Source: Mantamonas sphyraenae
Taxonomy: Eukaryota > CRuMs > Mantamonadidae
DNA length: 64,000 nt
Assembly: GCA_026936335.1 (NCBI GenBank)
Contig: JAPMXV010000046.1
Coordinates: 248,001 to 312,000, forward strand
Reading direction: 5' to 3'
Part shown: piece by piece, positions 31,380 to 42,914 of the stretch
Layout: the number at the start of each line of letters is the position of its first letter
How positions within the stretch are numbered: the stretch's first letter is position 1
Notes under the pieces: model-generated
Told to the model about the DNA's origin: nothing
Databases searched by the model: none
The model's input: only the letters and a program-made list of their open reading frames with translations
Translations under genes and position numbers: made by a program

Positions 31380-34300
31380 TCCACCCCTGTCACCACGGTC
31401 TCCGCCACGGTCACCTCGGTCACCACGGTCTCCGCTGCCCTTGCGGTCGTCCACCTTTTGCCGTTTCGAGTCTTGCGACCGGTCTCGCTCCCGATCACGG
31501 TCGCGTCCTCCCCTATCCCTGTCCCTGTCCCTGTCCCTGTCTCCACGGTCGTGATCTCCACGTTCGCTCTTGCGCGAATCCCGGTTATCCCGAACGTCCC
31601 GGGTGTCCCGTCGCTCACCGCGTCCTCCGTCACGCATATCCCGCACGTCTCGCCCATCTCGTCGATCTCGTCCTCCTCCACCGCCTCCACCACCACGCGG
31701 CCCTGGCGGTGGCGGCCCTCCACGCCCTCCATCCCTGCCACCACCACCACCACATCCATCACGTCCATCACGCCCATCACGTCCATCACGTCCATCACGT
31801 CCGCGTGCATCTCTCCTATCCATAGGAGGAGGTGGTCCTCCCCCACCACCACGTGGTCCGTTTCGCTCCCGGTCTCGTTCACGATCCCGCATGTCACGTT
31901 CCCGGTGCTCTCGCTCCCGGTCGTGGTCTCGGCTTCGATCGCGCGGTCCGCCACGGTCCCGTGAGCTCTCCACGTCCATGCTGCTCGATGACTCCTTACG
32001 CGGGCCTCCATTCTGTGTGGAGCCCACCTTGGCCGCAGCACCTCCCTTTTTGCCATCGTCTGCGTTGCTATTCTTGTTACCTCCGCTGCTGCTGCTGCTG
32101 CTGCTGCTGCTCGCTGCTGCCTCCGCTGTGTTGCTCGCCGGTGCAGATTTTGCTTCTCCCGTAAACACAGCCATGCTGACCATTTTGTCCTCGACGCTGT
32201 TCAGCAGCGCGTGGTAGCGGTTGGCCAGCAGCCGCAGGTCCTCGCGCTCCTCATTGGCCGAGCGCAGTTTGCTCACCACCTCCATCAGCGAGGTGTAGTG
32301 CGGACGCGTGCGCGGCAAGGAAGAGACGATCTGCGAGAGAATCAGCAACGCGTTGCGCACTTCCATGTACTCCTTCGAGTGCAGGCACTTGAGAAAGGCC
32401 CCCACCATCTTGGTGTGCCACTTTGCCACCACCGATCGGTACTGGTTGTACGTTACGCTATGCATCACCCGCTTGCCCTCCTTGTCTGTCGTCACGTTTT
32501 GCCACCCGTGCTTGCCCTTGCACTCCTTGTGGAAGCGCGTGGCGTCGTCCCGCACGCGCATCATCTCCTCCATCGTCGTGCTCAGAAAGAGGCCGTAGCG
32601 TTTGGCCTCGTTTTCGGTCAGCGAAAAGATGATGCAGTTGGTCATTACCTTGTCGTAGTAGTGGATCGTCGACAGGTTCGGCACCTGCAGCGTCAACAGC
32701 ATGCGCATCACCTTGGCGCAGTAGTACGCGTCCTGCAGCGTGTACATGCAGCGACGCAGCACGCACGACTGTAGCAGAGACATGATCACTTCGCCGTAGC
32801 CCTGCGTGCCCTCAAACCACTCCTTGCACTCTGCACGCAGCGCACGCTTCACAGATGCGTAGTGCTCCTGGTGTGCCGTCATCTCTGCGCTCAAGGCCTG
32901 TGCCTTGTTGCGTGCCTCTGCCTTTTCCTGCCTCGTTTGTTCCTCTTGCTCAGCCGTGTAGTGGCCCTGCTTCTCCTTGGATGCAATCGCTCGATACTTG
33001 CGGATCTCGGCCGTGTACCGCTCCTCCGGAAAGTAGATGTCGTACAGGCTCAGCGACCAGAAGCGACGAAAGAACGCAGGGCTCATGCGCTCCCAAAGCT
33101 GTGCTTCAGGCAACATGCGCATCGTTGCCCAACCGTCCTCGCCGTCGTCTTTGCTCGAGGCCGCCACCTCGTCTTCCTCCATGGCGTCTGCCTTTTCCTT
33201 GGCCGCACCGTTGCCGTTGTTGCTGGGCACAGGAATGACCTGGTCCAGCGCAGGCTGCACCAGCTGGATGACTGTGTCAAAGTCCAGCTTGTAGTCGAGG
33301 CGCAGCTCCCGCACACTGGGCAGGGCCTTGACCACCTCGGCAGGCTCGCCCACTGTGTACAGGAACTTGGTAAACAGCACCAGAGTGTCCTGACACTTGT
33401 CTACCAGGTCGCCGATCAGCTTGATGTGCGACGTGCTGTTGTCGTGCACAATGCGATCCTTTGCCTGCGCAATGTACAGCAGCAGGAGGCCAATCAGGTC
33501 CTGCTTGCGCAGCGCATTCCACAAAGCAGTGGAACTGCGCTTGGTCGACCGCCCAGAGTCGTCTGCACTCACAATAGTGGCCTCCTTGATCAGCGCCGGT
33601 CCTCCCGCGCTGTTCTGCAGCTTCTCAAGAGACACGTCCTCTTCAAACTCCAGCCCAGACATCTTTTGCACCATTTCCGAGAGGAGCACCAACTCGAGGT
33701 AGCGTTCGCGGTGCAGCTGGTTCACCAGATACGTAAACACGGCGGTGATGTCCGTCTTGGGGTACTTGCGGTACAGGGAACCGGCAAACGCACACAAGCC
33801 CGAGTACCAGGCGGCAATGTTGGTGCCGTCGTCCTTGAGCTTGCTCTTGGACGTGGTAGCCAGCCTGTTGATGATCACAAACACAAGCGTGTCCGAGCCC
33901 AACAGATCGATGTAGCGCAGCGCCTCCACTGCAGGGTCGACCAGGTTCGGATACGACTCGACCTGGCCCAGCATGATGTCAAACGCAATCAAAGGATTCG
34001 CGTGGCTGACCTTGCCCAACATGCGAGCCATCTGCCTGCTCTTCTCCTTGGAGAGGCGTCGCAGCACCTTTTTCATCTCGCTGATGCACCAAGCCTTGGT
34101 GAACGACAACATGGCGTTGCCCGCATACTTCTTACGCATGTCTTCGTACATGGCAAAGCGTGCAGGGACGTCGTAGATGCGTAGCAGGTCCCACAGCTCG
34201 ACGCTGCTCGCGGTGTTGCCGTGCATCTGACTCAGCGCAGGCAGCAGGTTTTGCGTCACCACTGTGCGCGCAAACTCGCCCATCCACGAATCTACGCCCA

Positions 34301-36143
34301 ACTTGGCCAGGTTGAACTTGAGCACGCGGCACAGCTTGGCAAACAGCGAGACGTCGTGACACACATGGATGCCAAGCAGTTTCAGCAACGGCCCAGCACG
34401 CTCCTGCATCTCATCGACACTCGTGACCACACTCTTCTCGTTCCCTTCCAGTTTTGGCTTGCGCTTTTTGTGCCGCCAGACGCTGTGTGCGGCCTGCCAC
34501 GGGTCCCGAAGCACCGCCCATGCGCAGCGGGCTGGTTTCCACATACAACGGCTCCAGCATGTCACGCACAATGCGGCACACCTCCCGCGACACAGCCACA
34601 TGATACATGGGCTCCAGACTCTGCATCTGATCCATGAGGTTCAAGGCATGGTCCAGCTGGTTGGCCTGCAGCATACTCACAAGGATGCCCAGGTGTTGCG
34701 AGGCAAGCGTCACCGACGTGTCACGCACCACCAGTTCCGGCAACCGCTTCTTCAGATGTGCCGTCTTTGGGTTTGCGCTGTTGCTGCTGCTGCTTGACGA
34801 CGAAGAGGAGAGACTCACGGTGAAGAAGCTGCGCGAGGCCTTGCGAAACTCGGCCTGCTTGCTTTTCCACGCCTCTTCCACATCGGGTTCGGCCGGCCCC
34901 AGATGCGGATACAGCTGTTCGTACGACAACAGCTTTTCCTGGATCAGCCGCGCAGCCAGTTCGTACAGCGTGGCCGGTGTCGTTGCCACCTTGCTCCACG
35001 GCGCGTTGAAGAAGTTGCTCTCGTCCGTGTCCGAGGAGGAGGAGGAGGAAGAGGAAGAGGAAGACAACGTCGTGCGCTGACCCTCTTCCATGTCCTCGTC
35101 CTGTGCCGTCGTGTCAGCACCTGCCGGCGAGAGCAGCGCCTGCATGGCCTCGTGCTGTGCGCCTGCGTACTGTTGGAACTTGAAGCCCAGGATGTGGGGC
35201 AGCGAGTCCAGGCGGAAGAGTTGGAAGAGGTACAGGTAGGCGTTACAGTCCTGGTGTTGCTCAAAGATGTCCAGGAGGAGGTCAAACACGCGGTTGGGGT
35301 CGAGCTCAAAGAAGCCGATCAGCGAGCGCAGACGGTCGCACAGTTGGTCCAGCTGGTCGTCGGAGACGTTGGGCACGTTTGTCAACTCGTCCACCATCTT
35401 GGCCCAACCTTCGCTTTCTTCCCACAGCAGGTTGAATTTCGTCTGTGTGTAGTTCATGCGCGTGTTCAACTGGATCTCTTTGCGCTTGCTCAGCTTGGCG
35501 TTTTTCACAAGCCCCACAGCCTGCAACATGTCGTGTTCCAAGATACTCAACAGTGTGTTTTTGTCCACCTGCTCGTCTTCCTGCTCGTTTGTGTACCCCC
35601 AGGTACGCCGTCAGTCAGTGTGCCACGCAAGGGGTCACTCGATTTCCGGACGCTTCGCAACAACTCACCACCAGCGTCTTCAGCAGCTCCACCAGCGGTT
35701 CCCGAGACACTTCGCTGGATGCGCCTGCGTCTGTGGAGCGTGTGTGTGTGCATGCATTGTGCATATTCCACGAGGCGGATGTGAGTGTGTGTCCAGTGTC
35801 GGGACAGCCGCAACTCGTGCGACGTCCCCCTCTCGCATTTCGCATCACCCACCTGCCGTCCACACGGCGTCAGCAAGCAGCGACGACATTGCTTCCATGC
35901 CAATGTCCTGTATGAATGTGCGCAAAGGCCGTGCGACACCGTGTCGGAGTGGGGGGTCGTGTGAGCAAGCGCTGAGGGCCGATTGTGTGTGGTGTCGCTG
36001 TTCGTCGAGCCGAGCTCCCGTGTGCAACCCACCTCTGCCGTCTTGACAAGCACATTACTCGCCTCCTGCTGGTCCAACGAGCCGTGCAGGAGCTGGTCCA
36101 CGGCTTGCACCACGGCGTCGGTCTGCTGCTCGTCAATGTCCAT
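31350..36143 (-). CDS. THOC2: THOC2, scaffold subunit of the THO/TREX mRNA export complex
   Basis: Exons in transcript order 36143-36033, 35907-35853, 35724-35669, 35568-34547 and 34482-31350 give 1,458 residues. The last intron is 64 nt (GTATGT...CACACAG) and restores frame. LLSILEHDMLQAVGLVKNAK, KEIQLNTRMNYTQTKFNLL, FELDPNRVFDLLLDIFE and HILGFKF match THOC2 closely; the later MEEMMRVRDD...FHKECK and YNQYRSVVAKWHTK segments are the THOC2 C-terminal domain. The final ~200 residues are low-complexity RD/RE/RG repeats, including GRD triplets at 31750-31803, as expected for the RNA-binding tail. THO couples transcription to mRNP assembly and export. A poly-Ser run lies near 32087-32111. Its start is 110 bp from the GDH stop on the same strand. 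Confidence 0.93.
31751..31803 (-). repeat. 9-bp minisatellite encoding GRD repeats in the THOC2 tail
   Basis: Units of the type CATCACGTC on the + strand repeat about six times with minor variation, encoding tandem Gly-Arg-Asp. Confidence 0.85.
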
Positions 36144-36253
36144 GGCAAGCCAACAAAATTTTGGAATGGGTCGGCAGGCGAACTGTCCTCTTCATGTGTG
36201 TTGTGCACTCACCCACACGCCCAACCCATACACACTCGCACACACGCAGGCAC

Positions 36254-37912
36254 TTATCCAAGACCACGGTTGCGGATGGCGCGGTCGACACGCTGGACGG
36301 CCTTGACAAAGGTGCCCGTGCGCAGCGAGACGTTACGCTGCTTGGATTCGTGGCGAATCTGCTTAAAGGCCTCCACCATGGTTTCCTCAAGGCGCTGGTT
36401 GACCTGCTCCTCGCTCCAGCGGAAGAACTGGAGGTCCTGCACCCACTCAAAGAAGGAAACAGTGACACCGCCGGCGTTTGCGTAGATGTCCGGCAGCACG
36501 GTGATGCCGCGCTCATGCAGCATGCGGTCGGCCTCCGGGGTCAGCGGGCCGTTGGCAGCCTCGACCACGTACTTGCACTTGATCTCCGCAGCGTTGCCGC
36601 CATGCACGACCTCACCCACGGCAGCGGGCACCAGCACGTCGCACGGCTTCAGCAGGATCTCCTCGTTGTCGATGTGGCCATCGATGTCCTCAAAGTCGAT
36701 CAACTTCTTGCCCTCGGCCATGTGGGCGTTGAGGGCAGGGATGTCCAGGCCGGCGTCCTTGTAGATGCCGCCAAAGGCGTCGCTGACGGCGGTGACCTTG
36801 CCTCCGGCCTCGTGGTAGAACTGGGCTGCAAAGGAGCCCACGTTTCCGTAGCCCTGGATGACGTAGGTGTTGCCGCCCAGCTGCGAGCCGTCGGCCTCCA
36901 GCATCTCTCGCGTGCCAAAGACAACGCCACGGCCGGTGGCCTCGTTGCGGCCCAACGAGCCGTGCATAAACACAGGCTTGCCGGTGACCACGGCGGGCGA
37001 GTGGCCGTGGAACTTGGAGTACTCGTCAAAGATCCAGCTCATGTGCTGCGGTCCCGAGCCCATGTCCGGCGCAGGGATGTCGTGCAGCGGGCCAATGATG
37101 TCGTGGATGGCCTGCACAAACTTGCGCGTCAGCTGCTCGCTCTCGCGCTCCGACAGCGAAAAGGTGTCCACGGCAATGCCGCCCTTGCCTCCGCCAAAGG
37201 GAATGTCCACGGCGGCCGTCTTCCACGTCATCAGCGACGCCAGCGAGCGGCAGTGATCCAAGTCCGCGGTCGGATGGAAGCGCAGGCCGCCCTTGAATGG
37301 TCCACGTGCGTTGTTGTGCTGCACACTGCCATTGTCACGTACGATTCCATGTGTCAGTGCCTCCGCTCGACCCCTCACGCCGCCCTGTGCGCCGCGGCAG
37401 AGTTTGCACGAAAAAAAAAAGCAGGGTGGTTGTGTCACGCGAAAATTCCACGCACCGATGTCCGATCAACGTTTCGATCTCGCCGTTGTCCATGACCATG
37501 TTGATCTCGACGCTCATCTCGCGGGCAGGCGTCAACATCACCTTGCGCATGGCATCGGAGGTGTTGAGCTCGTTGAAGGCGTCCGTGAGCATTGCGTTGG
37601 TGTCCTCAAAAGCGCTGTGGGCTGCGATTTTGCAGACGCGCGGGCCGGCCGTTTGTGTCAGCCCGCTGTGGGCGAAAAAAAGGGAAGCGGATGGGGCATC
37701 TGCACAACGCCTGCGTCACGCGCATGGACTTGAAAGCACACTCACCATAGGCCTTGGAGCCATCGACAGCAGAGCTGGAGTATGGAGACATGGGGGACGA
37801 GCGTGGCGGTGCGGGTGAGCAAGGACGGGAACCGACAAAAGGATTTTCTGGGCGTTTTCCCTCTGCTGAAGCGGTAGAGTACGCCATGGCCAGAGGAGAC
37901 ACGCATGGACAT
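36254..37912 (-). CDS. GDH: Glutamate dehydrogenase (plant/bacterial ~45 kDa type)
   Basis: Well supported exons: 37614-37456 and 37325-36254, joined in frame across a 130 nt intron (LIGHR|VQHNNARGPFKGG). Conserved features are the substrate-binding K region (GGLRFHP, MTWKTAAVDIPFGGGKGG), APDMGSGPQHMSWI, EATGRGVVFGTREML, the Rossmann glycine motif (VIQGYGNVGSFAA) and YANAGGVTVSFFEWVQ. It catalyses reversible oxidative deamination of glutamate; cofactor cannot be called from here. The first exon is uncertain. The donor GTGAGT at 37745 is clear, but acceptor phase (2) fits only the frame that yields a basic, S/R-rich N-terminus from ~37912 (total ~465 residues), which could be a mitochondrial presequence. 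The alternative frame (MSPYSSSAVDGSKAY) has the wrong phase. Confidence 0.88.
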
Positions 37913-38235
37913 GGGACACGGGACACACGGGACAGGTGTCGCGACACGCGGGACGGGACGGGAGCGTGCTGTGGGGGAACACGTACGAGACAGTGCGTGC
38001 CACAGCAGCAGTGCTGCGCACAGAGTGCTTGTTACCAATTCGAGCTACACAGGACAGGGCAGACACACATCGCAGAGTGGACGCCCGCAGCGCAGACACA
38101 GTCAACACACATACGCACGTAAACGGGGTCAGTACACAGGCAGGCATGTGGAGATCGCAAAAGAGCACGCACAGAACATTTGCGGTGGCGTGCCAGGCGC
38201 CGAGGCGCCTGCCCCGACAACCATTTTCCTCGACG
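37913..38235. promoter_or_regulatory. Divergent intergenic region between GDH and VAMP7
   Basis: About 320 bp, rich in CACACG/ACACGGGAC-like short repeats (for example GGGACACGGGACACACGGGACAGG near 37913-37941). It must hold both promoters. No TATA box or other defined element is recognisable. Confidence 0.4.
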
Positions 38236-39441
38236 ATGCCGCTCATTTACAGCCTTGTGGCACGTGGCAACTGTGTGCTGGCGGGTACGTGACAGCGAGG
38301 GGAGAGAGGAGTAGAGAGCAGCAGATTGTTGTTGTGTCGTGCACCTGGCTGGTGGTGACGCAGAGCGAGCGCGACACGGGAGGGCAGAATGTGCCGTCCA
38401 CCGTGCACGGTCTACCGGCTGCCACAATGGCACAGAGACACAAGCTTGGGTGGGACAAGGGAGCAACCACTCACATGGATGTTCTCGCGTGCAACCACGG
38501 CGCTTGGATGAACATACACACACAGAGTACACGACGACAAGCGGCAACTTTACAACCATCACTCGCCGCATCCTGGACAAAATCCCCTCGCAGGACAACA
38601 AGATGTCCTACGTGTACGACAAGTAGGTTGCTATGCATACGCTGAAGTGTGTGTGTCTGCGCTGCGCACTCTTCCTGCGCCACTGTGTGTCCGTGTACAC
38701 GCCAACGTGGCTGAAGGGAAACCGAGCGCCAGAGCTGAATTCTCCTCGGCATGGCGCAAACCCAAAGCCTGTACACAGCAGGGACGCACACGACGCTGAC
38801 ACCGTGCACCGCCAAACCCATGCGCACCGCTGTGTCCACACAGACACATCTTCCACTACGTGGTCTCGGACGGTCTGGTGTACCTGTGCATGGCCGACCA
38901 AGAGTTTGGCCGGCGCATTCCGTTTGCCTTTCTGGAGGACATCAAGAACCGGTTCAAGAGCCAGTATGGCAACCGTGGCAAGACGGCGCTGGCGTACGCC
39001 ATGAACGAGGAGTTCTCCAAGGTGCTGCAGAAGCAGATGGACTACTACAGCAACAACCCAAGCGCAGACAAGATCATGCAGGTGCGTGGAGAGATCGACG
39101 AGGTGAAGAACGTGATGGTGCAGAACATCGAAAAGGTGCTGGAGCGTGGCGAGCGCATCGAGCTGCTGGTGGACAAAACAGAGAACCTCAGCACACAAGC
39201 GTTCAAGTTCAAGAAGAGCAGCGGCCAGCTCAAGCGCCAGATGTGGTGGCAGAACGCCAAGCTCATGATCATCCTCGTCCTCGTCGTCCTGGCCATCATC
39301 TACTTTATCGTGGCGGCCGCCTGCGGTGGTCCCGCTCTGCCCTCGTGCATTCCCGCGGCCAGCACCAACGGCACCTCCTCCTTTGCCAGCAACGTTGTTC
39401 AGCACGTCCAACAAGGACTCCACGACGTCGTTGTGGGATGA
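38236..39441 (+). CDS. VAMP7: VAMP7-type longin R-SNARE
   Basis: Exons 38236-38284, 38526-38622 and 38844-39441 give 247 residues. The longin domain opens with MPLIYSLVARGNCVLA and continues EYTTTSGNF, then FHYVVSDGLVYLCMADQEFGRRIPFAFL. The SNARE motif follows (KIMQVRGEIDEVKNVMVQNI with R at the zero layer, ...ERIELLVDKTENL), then a TM helix (LMIILVLVVLAIIYFIVAA). Unusually, about 40 more residues (serine/asparagine and valine-rich) come after the TM, so the luminal tail is longer than in typical VAMP7. VAMP7 drives fusion in late endosome, lysosome and secretory pathways, downstream of HOPS, which contains the VPS18 encoded earlier in the window. Confidence 0.93.
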
Positions 39442-39587
39442 TGTGCTGAGATGGAGAGACTGCGGTCATGGAGACCTGAGAGAAGGAATTGAAAGGACGT
39501 TTGCCCGGTCGGGTTTGTCTCCTTCTTGACGATGCATGCCTGGATTGCTTCTCAAGCCAACGTCGGTGTGTGCCTGTGCTGCTATGC

Positions 39588-40215
39588 AGTGTCTCTGATC
39601 CTCGGGGCTGGGGCTGGCTGCGTGTCTTCTCCCGCGCTCTTCCCGCCAAAACAACACACGCACCACTCACTCGCCATGGACAGCACTTCTCCTCGCGTCA
39701 CCCAGACACATCTCTCCAAGTACATCGGCAAGCTCGTGCGTGTCGTGGGCGAGGTCGTGGACAACAGCACCGGCCACAGTGTGACGCTGAACACAGGCGA
39801 CGGCCAGGTGACGGTAAACATCACGAGCAGCACGGGGATCAGCTCAAAGTACATCGAGGTGATTGGAATGGTGGGCGAGGACCTGTCTGTGAAGGAGTCG
39901 CGGGTGGTGGACTTTGGCAACGAGTTTGGTGAGTCGAAAAGGGCGGGTTGGCGAGTGAGTGATCATCGTTGTCAGGAACCGTGTGTGTTTTGCAAGCACG
40001 GGAGGGACAGGGAGGGGAGTGGGGGGTACGGAGAGGGCAGGGATGGGTGGAAGGGACATTGGCGCTGACGCAGAGAGGGTGTTGGAACACAGAGCTGGAC
40101 ACATACTGCAAGGCGGTGGAGCTGTCGCAAGACTTCCCCGATCTGTTCTGAAAACACAGGCTCGACCACCACCACCACCACCACCACATCGACATCCATG
40201 TGAGAAACACCCATC
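39588..40215. repeat. Direct repeat unit 1 containing RPA3
   Basis: About 628 bp, near-identical to 42282-42898 in the same orientation. It covers ~88 bp upstream of the ATG, both exons, the intron and the 3' flank to CACCCATC. Confidence 0.9.
39676..40151 (+). CDS. RPA3: Replication protein A 14 kDa subunit (RPA3), copy 1
   Basis: Exons 39676-39928 and 40093-40151 (intron GTGAGT...AACACAG) give 103 residues forming a single OB fold: SKYIGKLVRVVGEVVDN, VTVNITSS, KYIEVIGMVGEDLSVKESRVVDFGNEF and a C-terminal helix ending DFPDLF. RPA3 trimerises with RPA1 and RPA2 to bind single-stranded DNA. Differences from copy 2 are only T/A in VTQ(T/A)HL and S/N in TGI(S/N)SKY. Just after the stop lies a CAC run of about seven units, against about three in copy 2. 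It converges on the 40261-42217 gene. Confidence 0.9.
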
Positions 40216-40260
40216 CAGAATGCACTTGTATTCTTTCGCCTTTGTTTTCTCTGCACGCTG

Positions 40261-42217
40261 CTAGACAAAGGTGTCCCAGTCCTCGTCGCCACCAAACAAG
40301 AGCAGCATCACGAGCTGCCGGATCCAGTCCCAGAAGTAGTTGTGGTAGAGAAGGTAAAAGGCTGTTCCCACGTTCAGCAGGATGAGAAACACCTCCAGAT
40401 CCAGGTTGCGCATCAGCCACTTCCAGATGCTGCCAAGCATCAACCAAAACCGAGCCACCATGGTTTTGCTGCCCTCCTTCAGCTTCTTCTCCAGTTTCCT
40501 GCCCCTCTCCCTCATTCCCTCTTTGTTCGGCGACGTCTCATCGCCACTTTTGTCGCCGTCTTCGTCGCTGGTGCCGTCCTCCGAGCGACTGCGACTGCGA
40601 TCGCTCGAGCCAAAGCGCGAGCGCAGAGCCTTGTTGCGCATGGATGCCACCCTGTGTTTGAGCACGACCTTTGTGCGAGCCAGGCCCTCAAACGTGCGCC
40701 CCAGGTTCTCCTCGAGCGAGTCCAGCGTTGCCACCGCACCCTGGCCGAGCATCTTGTCGCGTCGTCGCGAGCGTCGTTCCACACGCACCGTTTCGCCGCC
40801 AGACTCGAGCAAATCTGTGGAGGAGCCGTGTCGCAGGCGATGCTCGTGCAGGTCGTCCACCTCCATGTCGACGACGCGATGCAGGCCGTCGTAGTACTGG
40901 TGCAACAGGTCCAATTTCTCCCGATCCACCTGCGTGTCGTCGTGCACACCCATCTCCATACCCATGACCACTTCACCGTACAGAATGTGGTCGGTGCTGG
41001 CCTCGCGCAAGTCGCAGACGAGGTACGAGGAGTTGCCTGGCCAGGAGCAAATGACACCGTCCTCGTCTGCCGTCCACACCTCACATCCAACGGCCAGGAT
41101 GCGTACCACGGGAGCACTGTGTGCCTGAAAGTGCGTCACCAGCTGTTTGCTCTCGGCGTCGACAATGTACACGGAGCCGTTCTCGCTGCCCAGCCACAGC
41201 TCCTTGCGCCCTCGCAGCGGCTCGTCTGCGGGCACGTCCAGAAACACATGGTCGTCGTAAATGGACGACAGTGGCGCATACACCACAGCCAGACACAACG
41301 GATGTGTGCTCACGGGCACAAACGTCTTTACGCCGCAGGCCTTGGCGTCCCACACGCTCACACCGCCCACGTGCGCACACCACACTTCCCCTTGCTCCTC
41401 CAGGTCGGCCATGCACAACACGCTGCCATACGGCGACGCAAACTTGCCCACCTTTTCCACTTGCGACCTCTGTGAGTATGCAAACACGTGCACCATCTCG
41501 TCCTCGTCGCCCGCCAGCCACACCCTGTTGCTGGCCGTTGTCAGCTTGGCCCGCACTTCTCCCTTTTTGCGCCATTTCTTCGCAATGCTCATCTTGGAGC
41601 TGCCCTTTTCCGACCCCTGAGTGTTCATCGGCCATGTACGGTGTGACCATGGTGCAACGGGTGTGTGTGTGTGTGTGTGTGAGTTTGTTGTCAGCGTGCG
41701 TGTCTGCCACCGCGGGGTGGCGCGCCCTCTTCACGCTCCGTGTTGCCACCCTACTCACCGCATAGTTGACCAGTGAAGAGCCGACAATCAACCAGTAGTC
41801 GGCCACGCCCACGCCTCGCAGGATCCCCTGCGATTCCTTGCTGACCATCCACGTGTTGAGAACTTTGGGCCGCATCGCTTGCGCTGTTGAAAACACAGTC
41901 AGCGAACCGTCGCCCAGCGCGTAAACGTGCCCATCATTCATGGCCACCATGTCCAACACGTTGGGTTTCACTGGTTGCAGGTGGTGCACCTTGCTCCCTC
42001 CGAGTATGCCTCTATTGCTCCACAGCGTGACTCCTTTGGCGTTGCTCGTCCACACCGTCTCTTCCCCCACCGCTATCATGCCCGTGATCTTTCCCCCGCT
42101 CACACAGTCCTCGTGCGTGGCAATGGGCTCGAACGAGCACAGTGCCCCGACTCCCTTCTGGTGTGTACGGGTTGAAATGGTGAGCGAAAAGGTTGGCTGT
42201 GTCCGTGCGAGCATCAT
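40261..42217 (-). CDS. Beta-propeller-like protein with C-terminal membrane anchor, function unknown
   Basis: Exons 42217-41759 and 41616-40261 (142 nt intron, GTGAGT...ACTCAG, phase 0) give 604 residues. The first ~370 residues have repeating short strands with W and G/D turns (ETVWTSNAKGVTLWS, NRVWLAGDEDEMVHVF, EVWCAHVGGVSVWDAK, ELWLGSENGSVYIVD, EVWTADEDGVICSW), suggesting a seven-bladed WD40-like propeller. A charged helical region follows, then an R/S/D/E-rich linker. Two hydrophobic stretches near the C-terminus (LEVFLILLNVGTAFYLLY and QLVMLLLFGG) and an acidic end suggest a membrane hairpin. I do not recognise the family; the propeller resembles those of large signalling kinases, but no kinase is present. 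It lies between the two RPA3 copies. Confidence 0.78.
41661..41681. repeat. GT dinucleotide repeat in an intron
   Basis: (GT)10 within the intron of the 40261-42217 gene. Short GT/CA tracts recur in introns and intergenic DNA here, for example at 9110-9130 and 55925-55940. Confidence 0.9.
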
Positions 42218-42281
42218 CTTGGTGGCAAACGTCAGGTGTGTTGGTTCGATGGAATGGGTCAGATGCGGGAGAGCCTCGCAT

Positions 42282-42898
42282 CAGTGTGTCTCCTGATCCT
42301 CGGGGCTGGGGCTGGCAACGCGTGTTCTCCCGCGCTCTTCCCGCCAAAACAACACACGCACCACTCACTCGCCATGGACAGCACTTCTCCTCGCGTCACC
42401 CAGGCACATCTCTCCAAGTACATCGGCAAGCTCGTGCGTGTCGTGGGCGAGGTCGTGGACAACAGCACCGGCCACAGCGTGACGCTGAACACAGGCGACG
42501 GCCAGGTGACGGTAAACATCACGAGCAGCACGGGGATCAACTCAAAGTACATCGAGGTGATTGGGATGGTGGGCGAGGACCTGTCTGTGAAGGAGTCGCG
42601 GGTGGTGGACTTTGGCAACGAGTTTGGTGAGTTGAAAAGGGAGGGTTGGCGAGTGAGTGATCATCGTTGTCAGGAACCGTGTGTGTTTTGCAGGCACGGG
42701 AGGGACAGGGAGGGGAGTGGGGGGTACGGAGAGGGCAGGGATGGGTGGAAGTGACATTGGCGCTGACGCAGAGAGGGTGCTGGAACACAGAGCTGGACAC
42801 ATACTGCAAGGCGGTGGAGCTGTCGCAAGACTTCCCCGATCTGTTCTGAAAACACAGGCTCGACCACCACATCGACATCCATGTGAAAAACACCCATC
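42282..42898. repeat. Direct repeat unit 2 containing RPA3
   Basis: About 617 bp matching 39588-40215 in direct orientation, with ~2.07 kb between the units. Length differs mainly through the CAC run after the stop. Confidence 0.9.
42374..42849 (+). CDS. RPA3: Replication protein A 14 kDa subunit (RPA3), copy 2
   Basis: Exons 42374-42626 and 42791-42849 give 103 residues, 101 identical to copy 1. Both copies keep intact start, splice sites and stop, so both look functional. Copy 2 converges on the large surface-protein gene, 65 bp away. Upstream it keeps the same ~90 bp proximal region as copy 1 but differs beyond that. Confidence 0.9.
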
Positions 42899-42914
42899 AA
42901 ATACATTCTTGCTC

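Noticed and set aside
40160-40190. CAC repeat after RPA3 copy 1 as a regulatory element
   Set aside because: A simple trinucleotide run of variable length between the two copies; nothing supports a function.
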